A stretch of DNA of 64,000 nt from Ascochyta rabiei (GCF_004011695.2 NC_082417.1:310001-374000), one strand, 5' to 3'. Shown: positions 34,401 through 46,267, counted from the first letter of the stretch. Program-made: numbers and translations. Notes: a model not told the origin generated them from the letters alone.

Positions 34401-36870
34401 TTAATACCTACTACTAAACATTAAGGAGTTATAAGATAGACTTAGCAGAGTATAATACTTTACTATACTTAATTTACGCAGAGCGTACAACCTTATACGC
34501 ATAAAGGAAGGTAAGGAATAGAAGACAGCATTTAGAACCTATTACAGTTATTATAAGTACCTAGTTATGCTATTTAGGCTAACTAATACACTAGCTACGT
34601 GTTAGGCTCTAATTAACAACATATTAAGAGCGCACCTAGATAGAACAATAGTAGTATACCTTAATAATATCCTAGTGTACAGTAAGACACTAGAAGAACA
34701 CATAACCTACGTTAAGGAAGTATTAGACTACCTAGGAAGAGCAGACCTCTACCTAAAGCTAGAGAAGTGCAAATGGCACAAAGAAGAAGTAGAATTCTTT
34801 AGCTATATTGTAGGAAGATATAGAGTAAAGATAAGCCTAAAGAAAATTTAGGTTGTAAAAGATTAGCTAACGCTAAAAATAGTTAAGGGAATCTAGGAAT
34901 TCCTTAGCTTTGTTAACTTTAACTAACGCTTTATTAAGGACTACTCTACAAAAGCGCTGCTGCTTATCAAGCTAACGCAGAAGGATGTTCTATTTAAATA
35001 GGAACAAGCATAAGAAGATTCCTTCTAGTTACTTAAATAAGTATGCGTAGAACCACCTACAATAATTATATTTAAGAGTAGAAAACTACTTTAAATTAAA
35101 ACTAATACCTTAGACCTGGCATTAGGAGCTTACATAACATAAGAACAAGATAGACTATAGCACCTAATTACCTACTATTTATAAAAGTTTACAGGACTAG
35201 AAGAAAACTACAATATGCATAATAAGGAACTTATAGCAATTATAATAGCCCTAGAACACTAGAGAATCTATATAGAAAGCTGCTTAGACCTTACTATATA
35301 TACAGACTACAAGAACTTAGTTTATTTTACAATAACTAAGGTTCTTAACAGAAGACAAGTTAGATAGTTAGAACTGTTAGGAAGATATAAGTTTAAGATA
35401 TTATATACCCTAGGAAAAGATAATAGTAGAGCTAACGTTCTTAGTTAACAACACAACCTTACAGGAATAAAAACAATTAATAAGCACGCTATACTTAGAA
35501 TTAATAAGGATAGATCCTTAGGACTATTACAGCAGCTTAACAACATAATGTAAGTTTAACAGAAACAGCACATCCTGTTGCAAGTACTAGAGGAACTTTA
35601 AGAAGAAATTATAGCTAGCTATTACAACAACCTGCTATATAGACACCCTAGGATCACGTACATAATAGAACTTATTAAAAGATATTATAAGTTTAAGAAC
35701 ATAAAAGACAAGGTTACTAAATATATTAAGAACTATATTAATTATTAATAAAATAAGTATAGTACGCATACAAAGTACAGAGAAATATAGGTAATAGAGC
35801 TACTAACAGCACTATAGACGAATATTACTATAGACTTTGTTACGCAGTTACCTGTCTCTAAGGACCCTGTTACAGGATATGCCTATAACGCTATCTTTGT
35901 TGTAGTAAACAGGTTCACTAAGTACGCTAAGATAATACCTTTTTAATACAATTATACTGCTAAGCAACTAGCTTACATATTCTTAGACTAAGTAATTAGA
36001 TACTACAGCATACTAGAATCTATTATTAGCAATTAAGATAAGCTCTTTACATTAAACTATTAGACTACGCTGTTAGCAGCTATAGGTACTAAGAAGAAGC
36101 TATTAACTACCTATTACCTATAAACAGATAGATAAACTAAAAGAACAAATTAGACTATAGAAACATACCTACAGATATACAGTAACTAGTAGTAAGATAA
36201 CTAGGTTTTACTATTACCTATAGCACAGATTACGTACAATAACAAATTATTAGAAGTAATAGGCACAACGCTGTTCTTTGCAAATCACAGGAGACACCTA
36301 AATCTCTTTACTAGAAGTCTAGAAACAACTATTTAGACTAGATTAGCATTATCCTTAGTAGCCAAACTAAAGGAAGTACACTAGAAATCGCTAGAAAACA
36401 TCAGCAAAGCTTAAGAACAAGTAATCTCCTATGTTAACTAAAAAAGAAAAACAGCACTTTAGCTAAAAGAGGGGGATAAAGTCTATCTTCTTACAAAAAA
36501 TCTTTAAACGCAAAGACTAACAAAAAAACTAGACTACGTTAAAGTTAGACCCTTTTTTATTTCTAAGTAGATAAGCCTAGTTAACTACAGACTTAATCTG
36601 CTAAAGGATGTAAAGATCTACCTAGTATTCTACATCTCCTTATTAGAACTAGCTAACTCTAGAACGCCTATGTAGAAGAACTTCTATTACTAAGCTAACA
36701 GTAAAGACTAATAGGAAGTTAAAAAAATAATACAACACTAGAAGGAAGGTAGCTAAGATAAATATCTAGTTAAGTAGTTAGGATACCCTAACTTAGAAAA
36801 CACATAGGAACTAACTACGCACCTTATAAACTGCTAGCAGTTATTAAAGCAATTAAAAGAGAATAATTAG
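31430..36870 (+). pseudogene. Gypsy C gag-pol polyprotein (RIP-inactivated)
   Basis: Plus-strand order as in Ty3/gypsy: gag (31.5-32.4 kb) with FNNFKEKIKPIFRV and LITMFRQGLKPKVKEELM, then a zinc knuckle DCYNCSKLGYFARDCK (32,312-32,358; the His is Tyr). Next, protease (LLDLGA, near 33,610, DSGA mutated), RT (33.9-34.9 kb; [30 protein letters not shown] near 34,650 with YLDD as YLNN), RNase H (YTDYKNLVYF near 35,310) and integrase (TNITIDFVTQLPVSKDP near 35,820). The end is a chromodomain-like part and a stop near 36,868. Nearly all breaks are TAG/TAA that one transition derives from Gln or Trp codons. No frameshift is needed over long stretches. Confidence 0.88.
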
Positions 36871-36884
36871 GCAGTGCTACGTTG

Positions 36885-37410
36885 CTCTCCTAGTACTCTA
36901 AGGGCTGGCCTTTAAAGGCGCTCTAGGTACTAGGCAGCAATAAGAACTTATCAGACAGATCCAACTTAATAGTCCCTGCCTCCAATTACTCCTGCTCTTT
37001 AATACCGCGCTCCTCTACTGCAATAGCCTCCTTAGCATAATAGTCTAACAAATCTATTTATTGTTGTAACTGCTCCTTACGCATATAAGCTACATGTAAG
37101 TCTTCTATAGCTTTTTTAGATATACGCAGCACTTTAGTTTACGCTTTGCAACTCTCTTTTATGCGCACACGTAACTTCTCTTTCTTAGACGCTAGTTAGG
37201 TAAACTTAGATTAAGTTACCTTTATGTTATAATGTTGCCCTAAGCAAACACACTTGCTACATTTCCTATATTAAATGTAAACCTTACATACTTAGTTATG
37301 CTTTATATGAGTGTTGCATTTCTACACTATAATCTCTCTAAAGGACTTAATAAATTTGTACAAATAATAACAGTAAGCTAAACTTAAGATAGTTAGTTGT
37401 TTTAGCATTG
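36885..37410 (-). pseudogene. Antisense Cys-rich/coiled-coil accessory gene relic in the 3' region of gypsy C
   Basis: Between the end of pol and the right LTR, the reverse strand reads in one frame for about 170 codons, tail-to-tail with pol. The N-terminal part is Cys/His-rich: KCNTHIKHN, VCKVYI, then YRKCSKCVCLGQHYNIKV. A long charged helix follows: LASKKEKLRVRIKESCKA, TKVLRISKKAIEDLHVAY, MRKEQLQQ, IDLLDYYAKEAIAVEERG. The end is LDLSDKFLLLPST. Internal stops are TAA/TAG only. The layout suggests a small metal-binding domain plus a coiled coil. It is not gag, pol or env of any type I recognise, and I give no function. Confidence 0.65.
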
Positions 37411-37493
37411 TTAAGACCTGCCTAATAATTAAGGAAGGGCCCTGCGTTATATGAATAAGCTTAAGAGATTAAGCTAAGACGGAAGGGGGATAG

Positions 37494-38003
37494 TGTTACA
37501 ATCTACAGAACACAGGAAGGATTCGTCTAATTATAGTGGCTGTAGCACAGTAATTATAACAACAGAATAAACAACAAGTAAGTAACAATTACAAGTAAGC
37601 AACAATTACAGTGTTAGCACTTGCTAGAGGCTAAGGGGACACGTGACTTAATTAGGACTTAGCGTAATTAGTACAATTAGTAATTAGTGTAATTAGTGCT
37701 TAGTGCAATTAGAGGATGCACAATACTAATTAGTCTGTATTACTACTACAGTTATTAAAGTATATAGTTTATAGGAACATAACCCTTATAGTTTATGTTT
37801 AACTTTGTTAATTAACTTTGTTATTAGAATATCTTAACCTTACTTGTAAAACAGATAGTCTACTCTATACTCTTCCTTACAAACCCTAGTTACCACAGTC
37901 TTTAACTAGACGACTACCCCTTTCAGAACCCCTAAACGTACTTATCCCTAAGACCTAATTAAACAATTACTTACGGACTTTGTCTCAAGTGTAAAACTTA
38001 ACA
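37494..38003 (+). repeat. LTR of gypsy C (3' LTR)
   Basis: 510 bp, TGTTACAATCTACAG to AAACTTAACA, followed by ACAGC. Preceded by the polypurine tract. Confidence 0.94.
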
Positions 38004-38008
38004 ACAGC

Positions 38009-41000
38009 AGACAGGTGCGCTATATACCCTATGTCCTACTAAATACCTTTGTCCTACAGTAATTACATATACGCGTTAATAAAAAGTAGAGGTATACTAG
38101 GGCCTAGTATACTAATTACTAACACTAAAACTAGGGTTATTATCCTATAGACCCCCCCTAACCTCCTATTATAGTTCTGTTCCTAGCAGCTTAGCATATC
38201 TAATTAGGCTGCTAAGCGTTCTAGGCAGAAGCAAAGGTAGAAACAGAACTTTAATAGCTCCTCTACCTATTAGTGCTGCCTCTTACTTAGCCTGCGTGCT
38301 ATAGTAAAGTACTAAAGGTTCTTATAGTTAGTTAGGATAGTAAACAGCCTAGTAATAGACCCTAATTTAGCTGCCTAGACACCTAGGCACTTTATAACAG
38401 TAGTTAACTCCTTATTATAGATAGTATAGTTCTGTTATTCTATTATAAGTATAGTAGAGTAGTACGCTACTAGGCAAAGCACCTTCCTATGCTATTAAGA
38501 AAGGCAGCTGCCTAGCGCCTTACTAGAGCAGTCTGTCTCTAATAGTGTTTCTTACTTAGGGTCCTACTAGGCTAGGACTAGTTCTGTTATAAATGCGTTC
38601 TTTAGCTAGTAGAACACTGCGTCCTCCTTCTACCCCTACCTAAACAGGATATCCTTCCCTATAAGTTAATTAAGTAGGGTAGTAATATTAGAGAAGGATA
38701 GGATAAAGTCCTAGTAGAAGTTAGTAAACCCTAGGAAACTGCAGACCCTGCGTAAAGACTGTAGGGCTTCCTAATTATAGATAGCCTTAACCTTCTTAGG
38801 ATAAGAATAAATGTTCTTTCTAGCTTCTATAATATATCTTAGGTAGTATACTTTCTTTATTATAAATACGCACTTCTTAGAATCTAAATATAGCCCTACA
38901 TTGCGTAGAAGCATAAGAACTCTACTAACCTTTCCTAAGTAGTCTGTCCTAGTACTGCTACTGTAAACTAGGATATTATTTAGGTACGTAGTAGTATAGT
39001 TGCCTAATATCTCTTAAAGCGCGCTGTTGATATAACGCTAAAAGGACGCTAGTGCTCTAGCTGGGCTAAATAGGCAGACTAGCTACTTAGAGAGCCTAAA
39101 ATAGGTGTAGAACGTAGTAAGGTGCTTATCTCCTTCTATAACATAAATCTAGTAAAATGCTAAATAGATATTAACCTTAAAGAACTAGTAGGCACCCTCT
39201 AGTGTACGCAAGGTCTCCTTAATAAGAGGTAGTAGGTACTAGTTAGTAATTATAATACTATTAAGTGTGTAATAGTCTACGCATATACGCTACCTGCTAG
39301 AGGACTTTTTAACTAGCAGGACTAGGGCCCCTACTAGGGAAGAGGAGGCGCAGATCTACCCCTTATCTATTAGTGCTAATACCTGTTTCTATAGCTTAAG
39401 TAGCTAGTCCCTTAGTATGTTATACAGAGGGCCCTAGAGTAGAGGCTTCTCCTTTCTAGACTAGTTACGTTGTAACTGTATGTAGTAATCTATCTAGCCC
39501 TTATATAGGGGAAGGCTAGAGGCCTTACTCTTATTAAATAGGTCCTAAAACTAGACTAACTTAGGGGGAAGAGGGTCTACCTCCTCTACTGTCCCTTACG
39601 CTCCTAGGGATTAAACTAAGAGGATTTTAGTAATGTTGTAGAGGCTTATAGAGACAAACTAGTCCCTAGGCAGGCGCTTCTAGAGCCTATTAGCTAGAGT
39701 CTTATTAAACTTAGTTACTAATAGGAGAGCTATGTAAATGTTTGCTGTATACTGTAAGGATTTATAGATAATAAGGTTCCCTACCTATTATATCCTTAGT
39801 GTGCCCTTTTCTATGTCTAATACTACACCCTCTTATTAGAGCTAGAGCTTTCCTAAAATAATATCCTAGCTTAGACCTAGTACTATGTAGGCTACAGCCT
39901 ATAAGCACTACCTATCTAAGTTATACCTAAACAGGACTAAATAGGAGATTATAGACTTCTTACTAGTGCCTACTAGTTACACTAAGTGTTATAGCAGTAC
40001 TTTAATAAAGTCTCCTCCTAAGCGCGTAGTAAAGTTATTGCTTACTACGCTAAAGTATTTATACCCTAAGTCTACTAGCACGTTAGCCTAAATTACCCTA
40101 TTAATAAATAATAGAACATAGAATAGGGGGTTGTCTATAGAGTCTGTAATAGCTCCCCTAGTAGCCTGTAATGCCTCTGTACTAGTAGTCTCTCCTACTA
40201 ATATACTCCTACAGCGCTCCTAACTTAGACTTATATTAGAAGTAGCTAGTTTCCCCTATATAAACTAGCCTCTTTCTTACCTAAGATTATTACTGCCTGT
40301 ACTGTAGTTACTACTGCGTTAGCATAATCCTAGTAAATATGTCCTTCTTTGCTGCACTAGGTACATAGGTTAGCCTTCTAGCGTTACTAAAATACCTTAT
40401 TAGGAACCTACGTAGCCTAGTTAGGAGTAGACTACTTCTAACCTCTATACTTAGTACTACTGCTAGTGCAAACTATAGATATAACTGTTATCTTAACATT
40501 ACTGTCTTTATTATACTTAGGCAGCGCCTAGGTAGAGATATAGCGCAGCTAGTTTTCTATAGCTATAGTCTTAACGTCTATAGTAATAGACTTATACTCT
40601 ATAATAGCTATATTATAATCTATATAAGTTACTCCTTAGTTTATTACTATATTATAGATATTTATGTTTAGGGCCTAGTAGAGCTTTAATAGGCATTGTT
40701 CTCTGTCCTAGTAGAGGCTACTACTTTACACTAGTAGCTGCTTAAACTAGATAAAAAAGTCTAAAAATAACTTGTTAGGACCTTAACAGACGCTTTCTAG
40801 TTTTGCCTAGGCCTGTTCCTGGCTGTAGTTGTTGCTGTAGCAGAATTCTAGGTATGCTAGGAAATCCTCTAGGCTCTACACACCTTAAGTACCCCTAAAC
40901 TTATAGAATAGAGCTATATCTTATTACACAGACGTGCTAAGCTAGGACTATATAAAGGTAAACATGTCCTATAGCCTACTAATAAAGGATATATCTACCT

Positions 41001-41477
41001 ACAGCTTATATTCTATTATAACCTACTACGCCTTAAATAAGGATTTATTTCTAGTAAAGGCCTTGCCTATAGGAAGAAGTTTCCTATAGGCTGCAGACAT
41101 CTGCATAGAGGCATACAGGCCTAGAGTAGACGCTAAAAACAGCGCTTTATAAGGTAGGTTAGGGGCTAGGGTAGATATTAATAGGTACAGCGTTGCTTCT
41201 AAGGAGGATAATAGGACTGTAGACGCAGGTCTAGTATAGGCGCTAGCTATTTATACTAGAGATTCTACAAACATATATATATTAGAGTTATTACGCTTAA
41301 GTAATACTATACGCTTATTAGTAGCTAATAAGGCTTACTATAAGTTTATTATAAACTGTAATTTCTAGGCTATAAATTCCTAAAGGGTTAAGGGGACAGA
41401 TTTGTCTAAGGGGTTATTCTAGGAGCTAGCTAATATAGTATAAGTGCTAGCTGTTCTCCTAGAAGAAGGGATACAAA
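38009..41477 (-). pseudogene. Gypsy B gag, protease and RT part
   Basis: The reverse strand from the right LTR leftward carries gag with a zinc knuckle read as LCT-CSKEGHIY-DYANA (near 40,330-40,380; last Cys mutated to Tyr). Protease follows, then a clear RT: LVLLVKKSSS, RICVDYYTLNSIIITN, PLIKETLRTLEGAY, FFKVNIYLAFY, LFSPARALASF-RYINSAL (about 39,320-39,000). Stops are TAA/TAG. The frame is then cut by element C at 38,008. Confidence 0.82.
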
Positions 41478-41632
41478 TATTAAGGACTAGCCTTAGGGTG
41501 GGATGTAATAAGGGTTAATATAGCATTATATCTCTTAAGGAGGTAACATGTTGCGTGTCCTTCTAATATGTCTGTAGGGCACGTAACTATCCTGTCTTGC
41601 TTAAGGCTTAGACAAGGTCTAAGCCTATAACA
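41478..41632 (-). repeat. LTR of gypsy B (5' LTR)
   Basis: 155 bp, TATTAAGGACTAGCC to CCTATAACA, followed by GGTTG. Its first dinucleotide is TA instead of TG, a G-to-A change. Confidence 0.93.
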
Positions 41633-41637
41633 GGTTG

Positions 41638-42937
41638 CTTTAAACTAGTATTTAGTTTATTTACTGTTCTTTATAAGTCTAGCTTATATTAAAGTTTATA
41701 CTGTACTAGCTTTATAATATTTTAATTTAGTTTAAACTACTTAGGGGTTTCTGAATTATTATTAATATAGTAACAGTTACTAATGTTATAGCGCTGTTTG
41801 TAAGCTAGACATATGTCTACAGCTTCAACTACATTTCTTCTTTAGAATTACTTAGACTTATTGCTAGACGTATTTATTTTGCGCTTTAATTACCTTTAGT
41901 TTAGGGCTACAGATAGCGCTCTAATTTGCACATTTAAGGCGTCCCTCTATATGTTTAAGTTAGATTTACTACTTACTATAAAGGCTCTACTATCTATTAT
42001 AAAGGCACTTTTTATTCTACCTTATATTAGATAGGCTAGGCTTATATGCTTATAGAAGAGTTTTATTATCTATCTTCTTTCTATATTACTTTAGTTGCTT
42101 CCTGCACTAGTAAATGTTACTATCTATACTAGGGTAATCTTTAAGACTGCTTTTAGGAAGTTATCTAAAACTAGCTTACTCTATATTACGTCCCCTATTT
42201 TAAGGGCTTCTGTATAAGTTAAAGCTTAGTTATATTTACTAAGCTATAGTTCCTAATTTTATAGGACTCTTATAGGCTTTAGTGCTTTATAGTACCTTTC
42301 TTATACCCTTCTAATCTTATTATTAAGATCTACTCCTACTACTGCCTAGATATTTTTAATCTAGGTCTGCAGAGTGCTATATTTGTTAAAGCAGCTTACT
42401 TATAGATAAGGGCTAACTATAGCATTTAAGTATTTTATTATTATAGCTATATATTTCTGTTTATCTTAGTAGTTTTACTTATGTATTTTGTATAAGATAA
42501 AAATTATTTTAAATTCTTATGCGTTGCTGTTGTATACTTCCTTTCTTTCTACTAAGAGTTCTAAGTATTATATTAGGGTATTAGTTATTGCTATAAAGGT
42601 ATTAACAGGGTTAATTAATTCTTATGTAGTTATGCGCGTATTACCCCTTATAGTTTATGTTAAGGAGGATGCCTAAGTGCTCCTTAGAGCAGAGGCTAGT
42701 TTATATTCTAAGATAAGTAGAGGTTGTAGTTTAATAGGCTTCGCGCGTAGTTAAGTGTTGCCTTCTAGGTCTATAATATCCTAAATTTCTAGAGCTTTAT
42801 ATTGTATCTTAAGTTAGCGATACTAGGAGATCTATTTACTTAAGTTAGTAAGAATAACTATCACGTCCCTCTAGTTTTGGCTAGTTGCTATTTTGCTTGT
42901 TATTAGCGCTTATTATAGCAGCAGTAAGACTCTTAAT
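41638..42937 (-). pseudogene. Copia A N-terminal (gag) part
   Basis: The 1.3 kb between B's right flank and A's right LTR corresponds to the 5' (gag) end of minus-strand copia A. Only short readable stretches remain. Assignment rests on position: its left edge joins 27,407 just upstream of A's protease. Confidence 0.6.
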
Positions 42938-43105
42938 TATTAAATTAGATAGTAATAGTAATAAATTAATAATAATGTATTAATGTTCTGTTGTTGTTCT
43001 ATATAAGGGTGATTTTCGTCTTATCTAGGTTCTAGTAGAGGCCCCTACATAGTTTCTCGGCAGGTATATTACCTAACCTATTTCTCTAATACCTTTCATT
43101 TAACA
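42938..43105 (-). repeat. LTR of copia A (5' LTR)
   Basis: 168 bp, TATTAAATTAGATAG to CATTTAACA, followed by TAAGG. More G-to-A changes are seen here than in the left copy. Confidence 0.93.
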
Positions 43106-43632
43106 TAAGGATAGAATTCTAAAAGAGTTCTAGACTCTGTTTTACTAAACATATTAGCATATACAGTATATTTCTCTAGTAAGTACTCTCTTAGAAGGTA
43201 GGCGTTTTCTAGATTGTCTAGGTTAAGATAGTTATTAATAAGGTAGTTAATCTTATATAGACTAGTAGTAAAGAATTTATTCTATAGATTTTTTATAGAA
43301 AAGTAAAAGGTATTTACAGGAATTATAAGAATATTTGTAGCTTAGGTTAGAAGCAAGTTAGCAGCCTTTTAGGTCTAGGCTAATGCTAAGGTTTAAGATT
43401 TTAATAATTATAAATTTCCTCTAATCTAATAGATAGAATAGTTTAGGCTTTAGCTCTAATAATATTTCTCTATATTCTATAAGTAATTCTAGTGTTATAT
43501 ATTCTATAAGACGTAGGCTAAAGGTATAGAGTAGTTAAGGGTTGTTAATAGTAGAGGGTTAGGGTTATATAACTAAGGATACTTTACTAGCTATATAAGC
43601 TAAGTCTATTTGTAAGGGCGCTGTAGGCAGGC
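43106..43632 (-). pseudogene. Gypsy D pol, region upstream of RT
   Basis: Reverse-strand continuation of D: IDLAYIASKVSLVI, LRLIEYITLELL, LELKPKLFYLLD and LLEKYTVYANMFSKTESRTLLEF, the last matching the EFADVFSK-ESRTLPEH-PYDHKI segment that precedes gypsy RT. It joins 23,616 directly when A and one TAAGG copy are removed. To the right it is cut near 43,632 by another LTR-like segment. Confidence 0.78.
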
Positions 43633-43811
43633 AATGGAGCAGAGCAAGATGGGACAAATAATAGGGTAATATTTAAGAGATAAGACAAATTATTAATAGA
43701 TAAGTCTTAAGGTTTATGAATATTATATACGTGTGTGGCTAGTAGGTCCCTAGGCTTAGCCTGGGACCTGGCTGAGGTATCTCCTGGCGTAGGGAGAATA
43801 CTTGTAACAAT
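43633..43811 (-). repeat. Candidate 3' LTR of a further minus-strand element (J)
   Basis: The segment reads TGTAGGCAGGCAATGG...CTTGTAACA on the plus strand, with TG/CA ends and about 179 bp. Directly to its right the reverse strand is purine-rich (AAAGAGGAGGGGGCTAT), like a polypurine tract before a 3' LTR. The segment is less AT-rich than its surroundings and contains an inverted repeat, GGTCCCTAGGC/GCCTGGGACC. No second copy or target duplication is in the window, so this is a candidate only. Confidence 0.45.
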
Positions 43812-46065
43812 AGCCCCCTCCTCTTTAAAGGTTCGTCCTAAACTGTAGAGAGGTCTCTAGTAACGTTATTAAGCTCTAGAAAAACCTCCTATAGAGGGAA
43901 AAACTTAGTAGGAGAAATACAGCGCTAGTAGAGGTCTATTAGTTAGCGTCTATAGGGATAGGAAGCTGTTTAGCACGCAATAGACGCTAGCAATCCTATT
44001 CTTCTAACGTTTGCCTAGTAAGCTACTAGGGCAGTGTTGCTGCGCAGCTAGGTGGATAAGTCTTATTTGTAAGAGACTAGCTAAGGCTAAGTCTTCCCTT
44101 ATACCTTTATTAGCTGCTAGTTAGTAAGCTATTACTTCTACTAGATATTACTATAAATAATGCCTTAGTAGTTATTAGCTCTAAAACCTATATAGCTAAG
44201 GCTATAGGGAGTGTAATAATTATACACTAAATAGGTAATATATAAGGGTTATTATTTACTTTCTACGTGGTATACGCAGCGCCTAGCACTAGGCTAAAGG
44301 TTACCCTAGGCGTACCTGCTATTTGCTCTCTGCAATCTCCTAAGTAATTAGGTGCCTTAATTCTAGGGCTAAGGCTGCTAGAGGCGTAAGTGGTTAGACG
44401 TTATCTGCCTTATAGACTAGAGCAGTAAGTCCCTAACTAGTAACGTCTGTAAGAGGATTGCTAGCAGCTTCTACAGCCCTGTTCCTGCGTAAACTAGCCT
44501 AGGATTTACTTATTTGTGGGGGATCTTATCTATATGCTAGTAGTAACAGTAAGCTGTTAGCCTTACTATACCTAGTGCCTTACTTAGACCCTTACGTAGT
44601 ATAGTCTAGGCTTTAGTGTTTGTTTATAATGTAAATCTTAGGTAAGATTACTAGTTACTCTTCTAGCAGTTAATAGACCTGTACCTAGATATTTATAATA
44701 AGAATTATCTTCCTATATAGTAGATAATAACAGGTAAGAGAGTAGTAAGAGGTTAGGTTATTACTAGAGAGCTGCTAGGTAGAGGGAATTTAACATATAT
44801 AAGGACTATATCTACTTACTTATAGTACCTTATTATTTCTACACCTTTATCTATATCTGCCTTCTAGCCCTTACCTTTTACACTATAATACCCCTTCTAA
44901 CATATATCTTCTATAAGGCTCTACCTAACTATATCTACTAGCTACCTAAGGGTATACAGCCTTAGCCTTTACTTTTATAGTACTAGTGCTGTACTAATAT
45001 TACGCACTTAACTACCTTATCTAAGAGTAACCCTAATAGCACTATCTTATCCTTTATTTATGTCTTTTGTTAGCCTAGTAGGTATAGGCTTTATAAGGAC
45101 AACTTTAGCGTATACCCCTACTGCGTCTAATTAAAGAAAGAGAGGTGTGTTAAGGTATTTCCTACACTGCCCTAGTGTCTACTCCTGCTAACTTTTATAG
45201 ATTAACCCTGTTTTCTATTAAGCCTATAACATGCTTAATTTCTTAATTAAGTATGCCCTCTATAAGACAAATAATAAGACAGTTACCTAAGGTAACTAGG
45301 TAACTAATAATAATATAATTGCTTAGGTGTAGGTGTACTAGCAGACTACCTATAACTACGCTAAGGCTTATTATAACAGCTTTATTACCTATAATACTGT
45401 AGTTTGTTACTATATTAATAAGTCTAGTCTAAGTAAGACTAAGTATACTTAAGCCTATTAAGTTTCTTAGTTATATAACCTTAAGCAGTATATTATAGGT
45501 GTTTTTCCTCCCTCTCTTTCTTATACAGAGCTAACTTACTATAGGCTGTAGTTAGGACTATTAGTATAAAGCTTCCTAATAATATTATAATTAATAGCAT
45601 AATTAAGGATTACTTCTAGAAGACAGGTAGTGCTTATAACGTAGAAAAGCGGTAGTACTACTATAGTACTAACCTGCCTTCTGCTGTTTAGGCTCTGTTA
45701 GCTCCTTTTAAGTAGTTTTTGTTGTCTCTAACTAAACCTACCCTAGGTAGTTATTATTGTTGCAGCCCCTTCTATAAGATAAGCCCTTCTAAGGGTTATA
45801 GAGGAGCTACTTTAGCTGTAGTTATAGTTATAAAGACCCTCTATTCCTATAATACTTCTTAACAGACTAGTAGATAATAATAAAACTCTCTACTTCTATA
45901 AAGGTGCTAGTCTTTACTAGTAATGTATTAGATAGACGCTAGGCCTCCTTTAGCCTCTAGTTGCACAAGTCCTAGGACTATCTATCCTTACTTTCCTATT
46001 AGCTATTTTAGAGTAGGGTTTATAAGGTAGACTTCTAAGGACATCCCCTCTTTTACTTTAGTTGC
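43812..46065 (+). pseudogene. Degraded region right of the J LTR, with Cys-rich plus-strand reading
   Basis: About 2.25 kb between the candidate J LTR and the G LTR. Most is unreadable. At 45,029-45,205 the plus strand gives NPNSTILSFIYVFC, then RYRLYKDNFSVYPYCV, LKKERCVKVFPTLP, a Cys-containing stretch with TAG/TAA breaks. Strand and position (antisense to the LTR/PPT orientation, next to the 3' LTR) match the accessory genes of B, C, G and H. No pol of J is seen; it may lie beyond G or be lost. Confidence 0.35.
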
Positions 46066-46267
46066 TGTAAAGAGTGTACAAGGCGATCACAAGAGAGGAT
46101 AGGGTTAAAGAGGATAGCAGGTGTATTAAGGTACGTAGTGTGTAGTAACAAGACTAATTACTAGAGTATTAGCAATAACCTCTAATACCTTTATATAGTC
46201 TAGGCTAACTAGCCCTATAGTAGCTTGCTAAGACTAGCAGAGGTACCCCTAGGCCTAGCGCCTAACA
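46066..46267 (-). repeat. LTR, proposed 3' LTR of gypsy G
   Basis: About 202 bp, TGTAAAGAGTGTACAAG to GCGCCTAACA, similar to 18,909-19,106. On the reverse strand the sequence just right of it is purine-rich (AGAGAAGGGAGGCAT), a fitting polypurine tract for a minus-strand element extending right. The next minus-strand gypsy pol on that side is G. The partner LTR would lie beyond 64 kb. Confidence 0.6.

Larger units (their letters stand above)
30905..38003 (+). mobile_element. Ty3/gypsy LTR retrotransposon C (innermost)
   Basis: LTRs of 511 bp (30,905-31,415) and 510 bp (37,494-38,003) are flanked by ACAGC (30,900-30,904 and 38,004-38,008). Both LTRs start TGTTAC and end CTTAACA. Its plus strand carries gag-pol, and a polypurine tract (GGAAGGGGGATAG) sits directly before the right LTR. 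Total 7,099 bp. It interrupts gypsy B within pol. RIP damage is present, but the polyprotein is still readable along almost its whole length, in contrast to D or G. Confidence 0.95.
27408..41632 (-). mobile_element. Ty3/gypsy LTR retrotransposon B (hosts C)
   Basis: Two 155-bp LTRs (27,408-27,562 and 41,478-41,632) are flanked by GGTTG (27,403-27,407 and 41,633-41,637). The left LTR starts TGTTAAGGACTGGCC and the right one TATTAAGGACTAGCC; both end CCTATAACA. The reverse strand carries gag with a zinc knuckle (near 40,330-40,380), then protease and RT (39,400-38,700), then integrase (30.9-29.4 kb) beyond element C. A purine-rich tract (AGGGAAAGAAGGTA on the reverse strand) adjoins the left LTR. 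Net length without C is about 7.1 kb. It interrupts copia A just upstream of its protease. Confidence 0.92.
23617..43105 (-). mobile_element. Ty1/copia LTR retrotransposon A (hosts B and C)
   Basis: Two 168-bp LTRs (23,617-23,784 and 42,938-43,105) bound it, flanked on both sides by TAAGG (23,612-23,616 and 43,106-43,110). Each LTR has TG...CA ends, with the right copy mutated to TA at its start. The reverse strand shows copia order: protease LLDSGLTTHICNN (near 27,210), reverse transcriptase FFYIDNIIIIYH (near 24,855, YVDD as YIDN) and RNase H to the left. A polypurine tract (AAGGGGGTG on the reverse strand) lies next to the left LTR, as expected for a minus element. Without the nested DNA the element is about 5.26 kb, normal for copia. 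It is RIP-degraded. Confidence 0.92.

Noticed and set aside
42488..42676. 62-codon plus-strand frame in copia A
   Set aside because: Opposite strand to the element, low complexity and no motif; chance frame in AT-rich DNA.
18909..46267. The similar ~200-bp segments at 18,909-19,106 and 46,066-46,267 as the two LTRs of one 27-kb element
   Set aside because: Flanking five bases do not match (GCTTC left, ATGCC right). The right copy has a polypurine tract on its right side, so it is better read as the 3' LTR of a separate minus-strand element (G).
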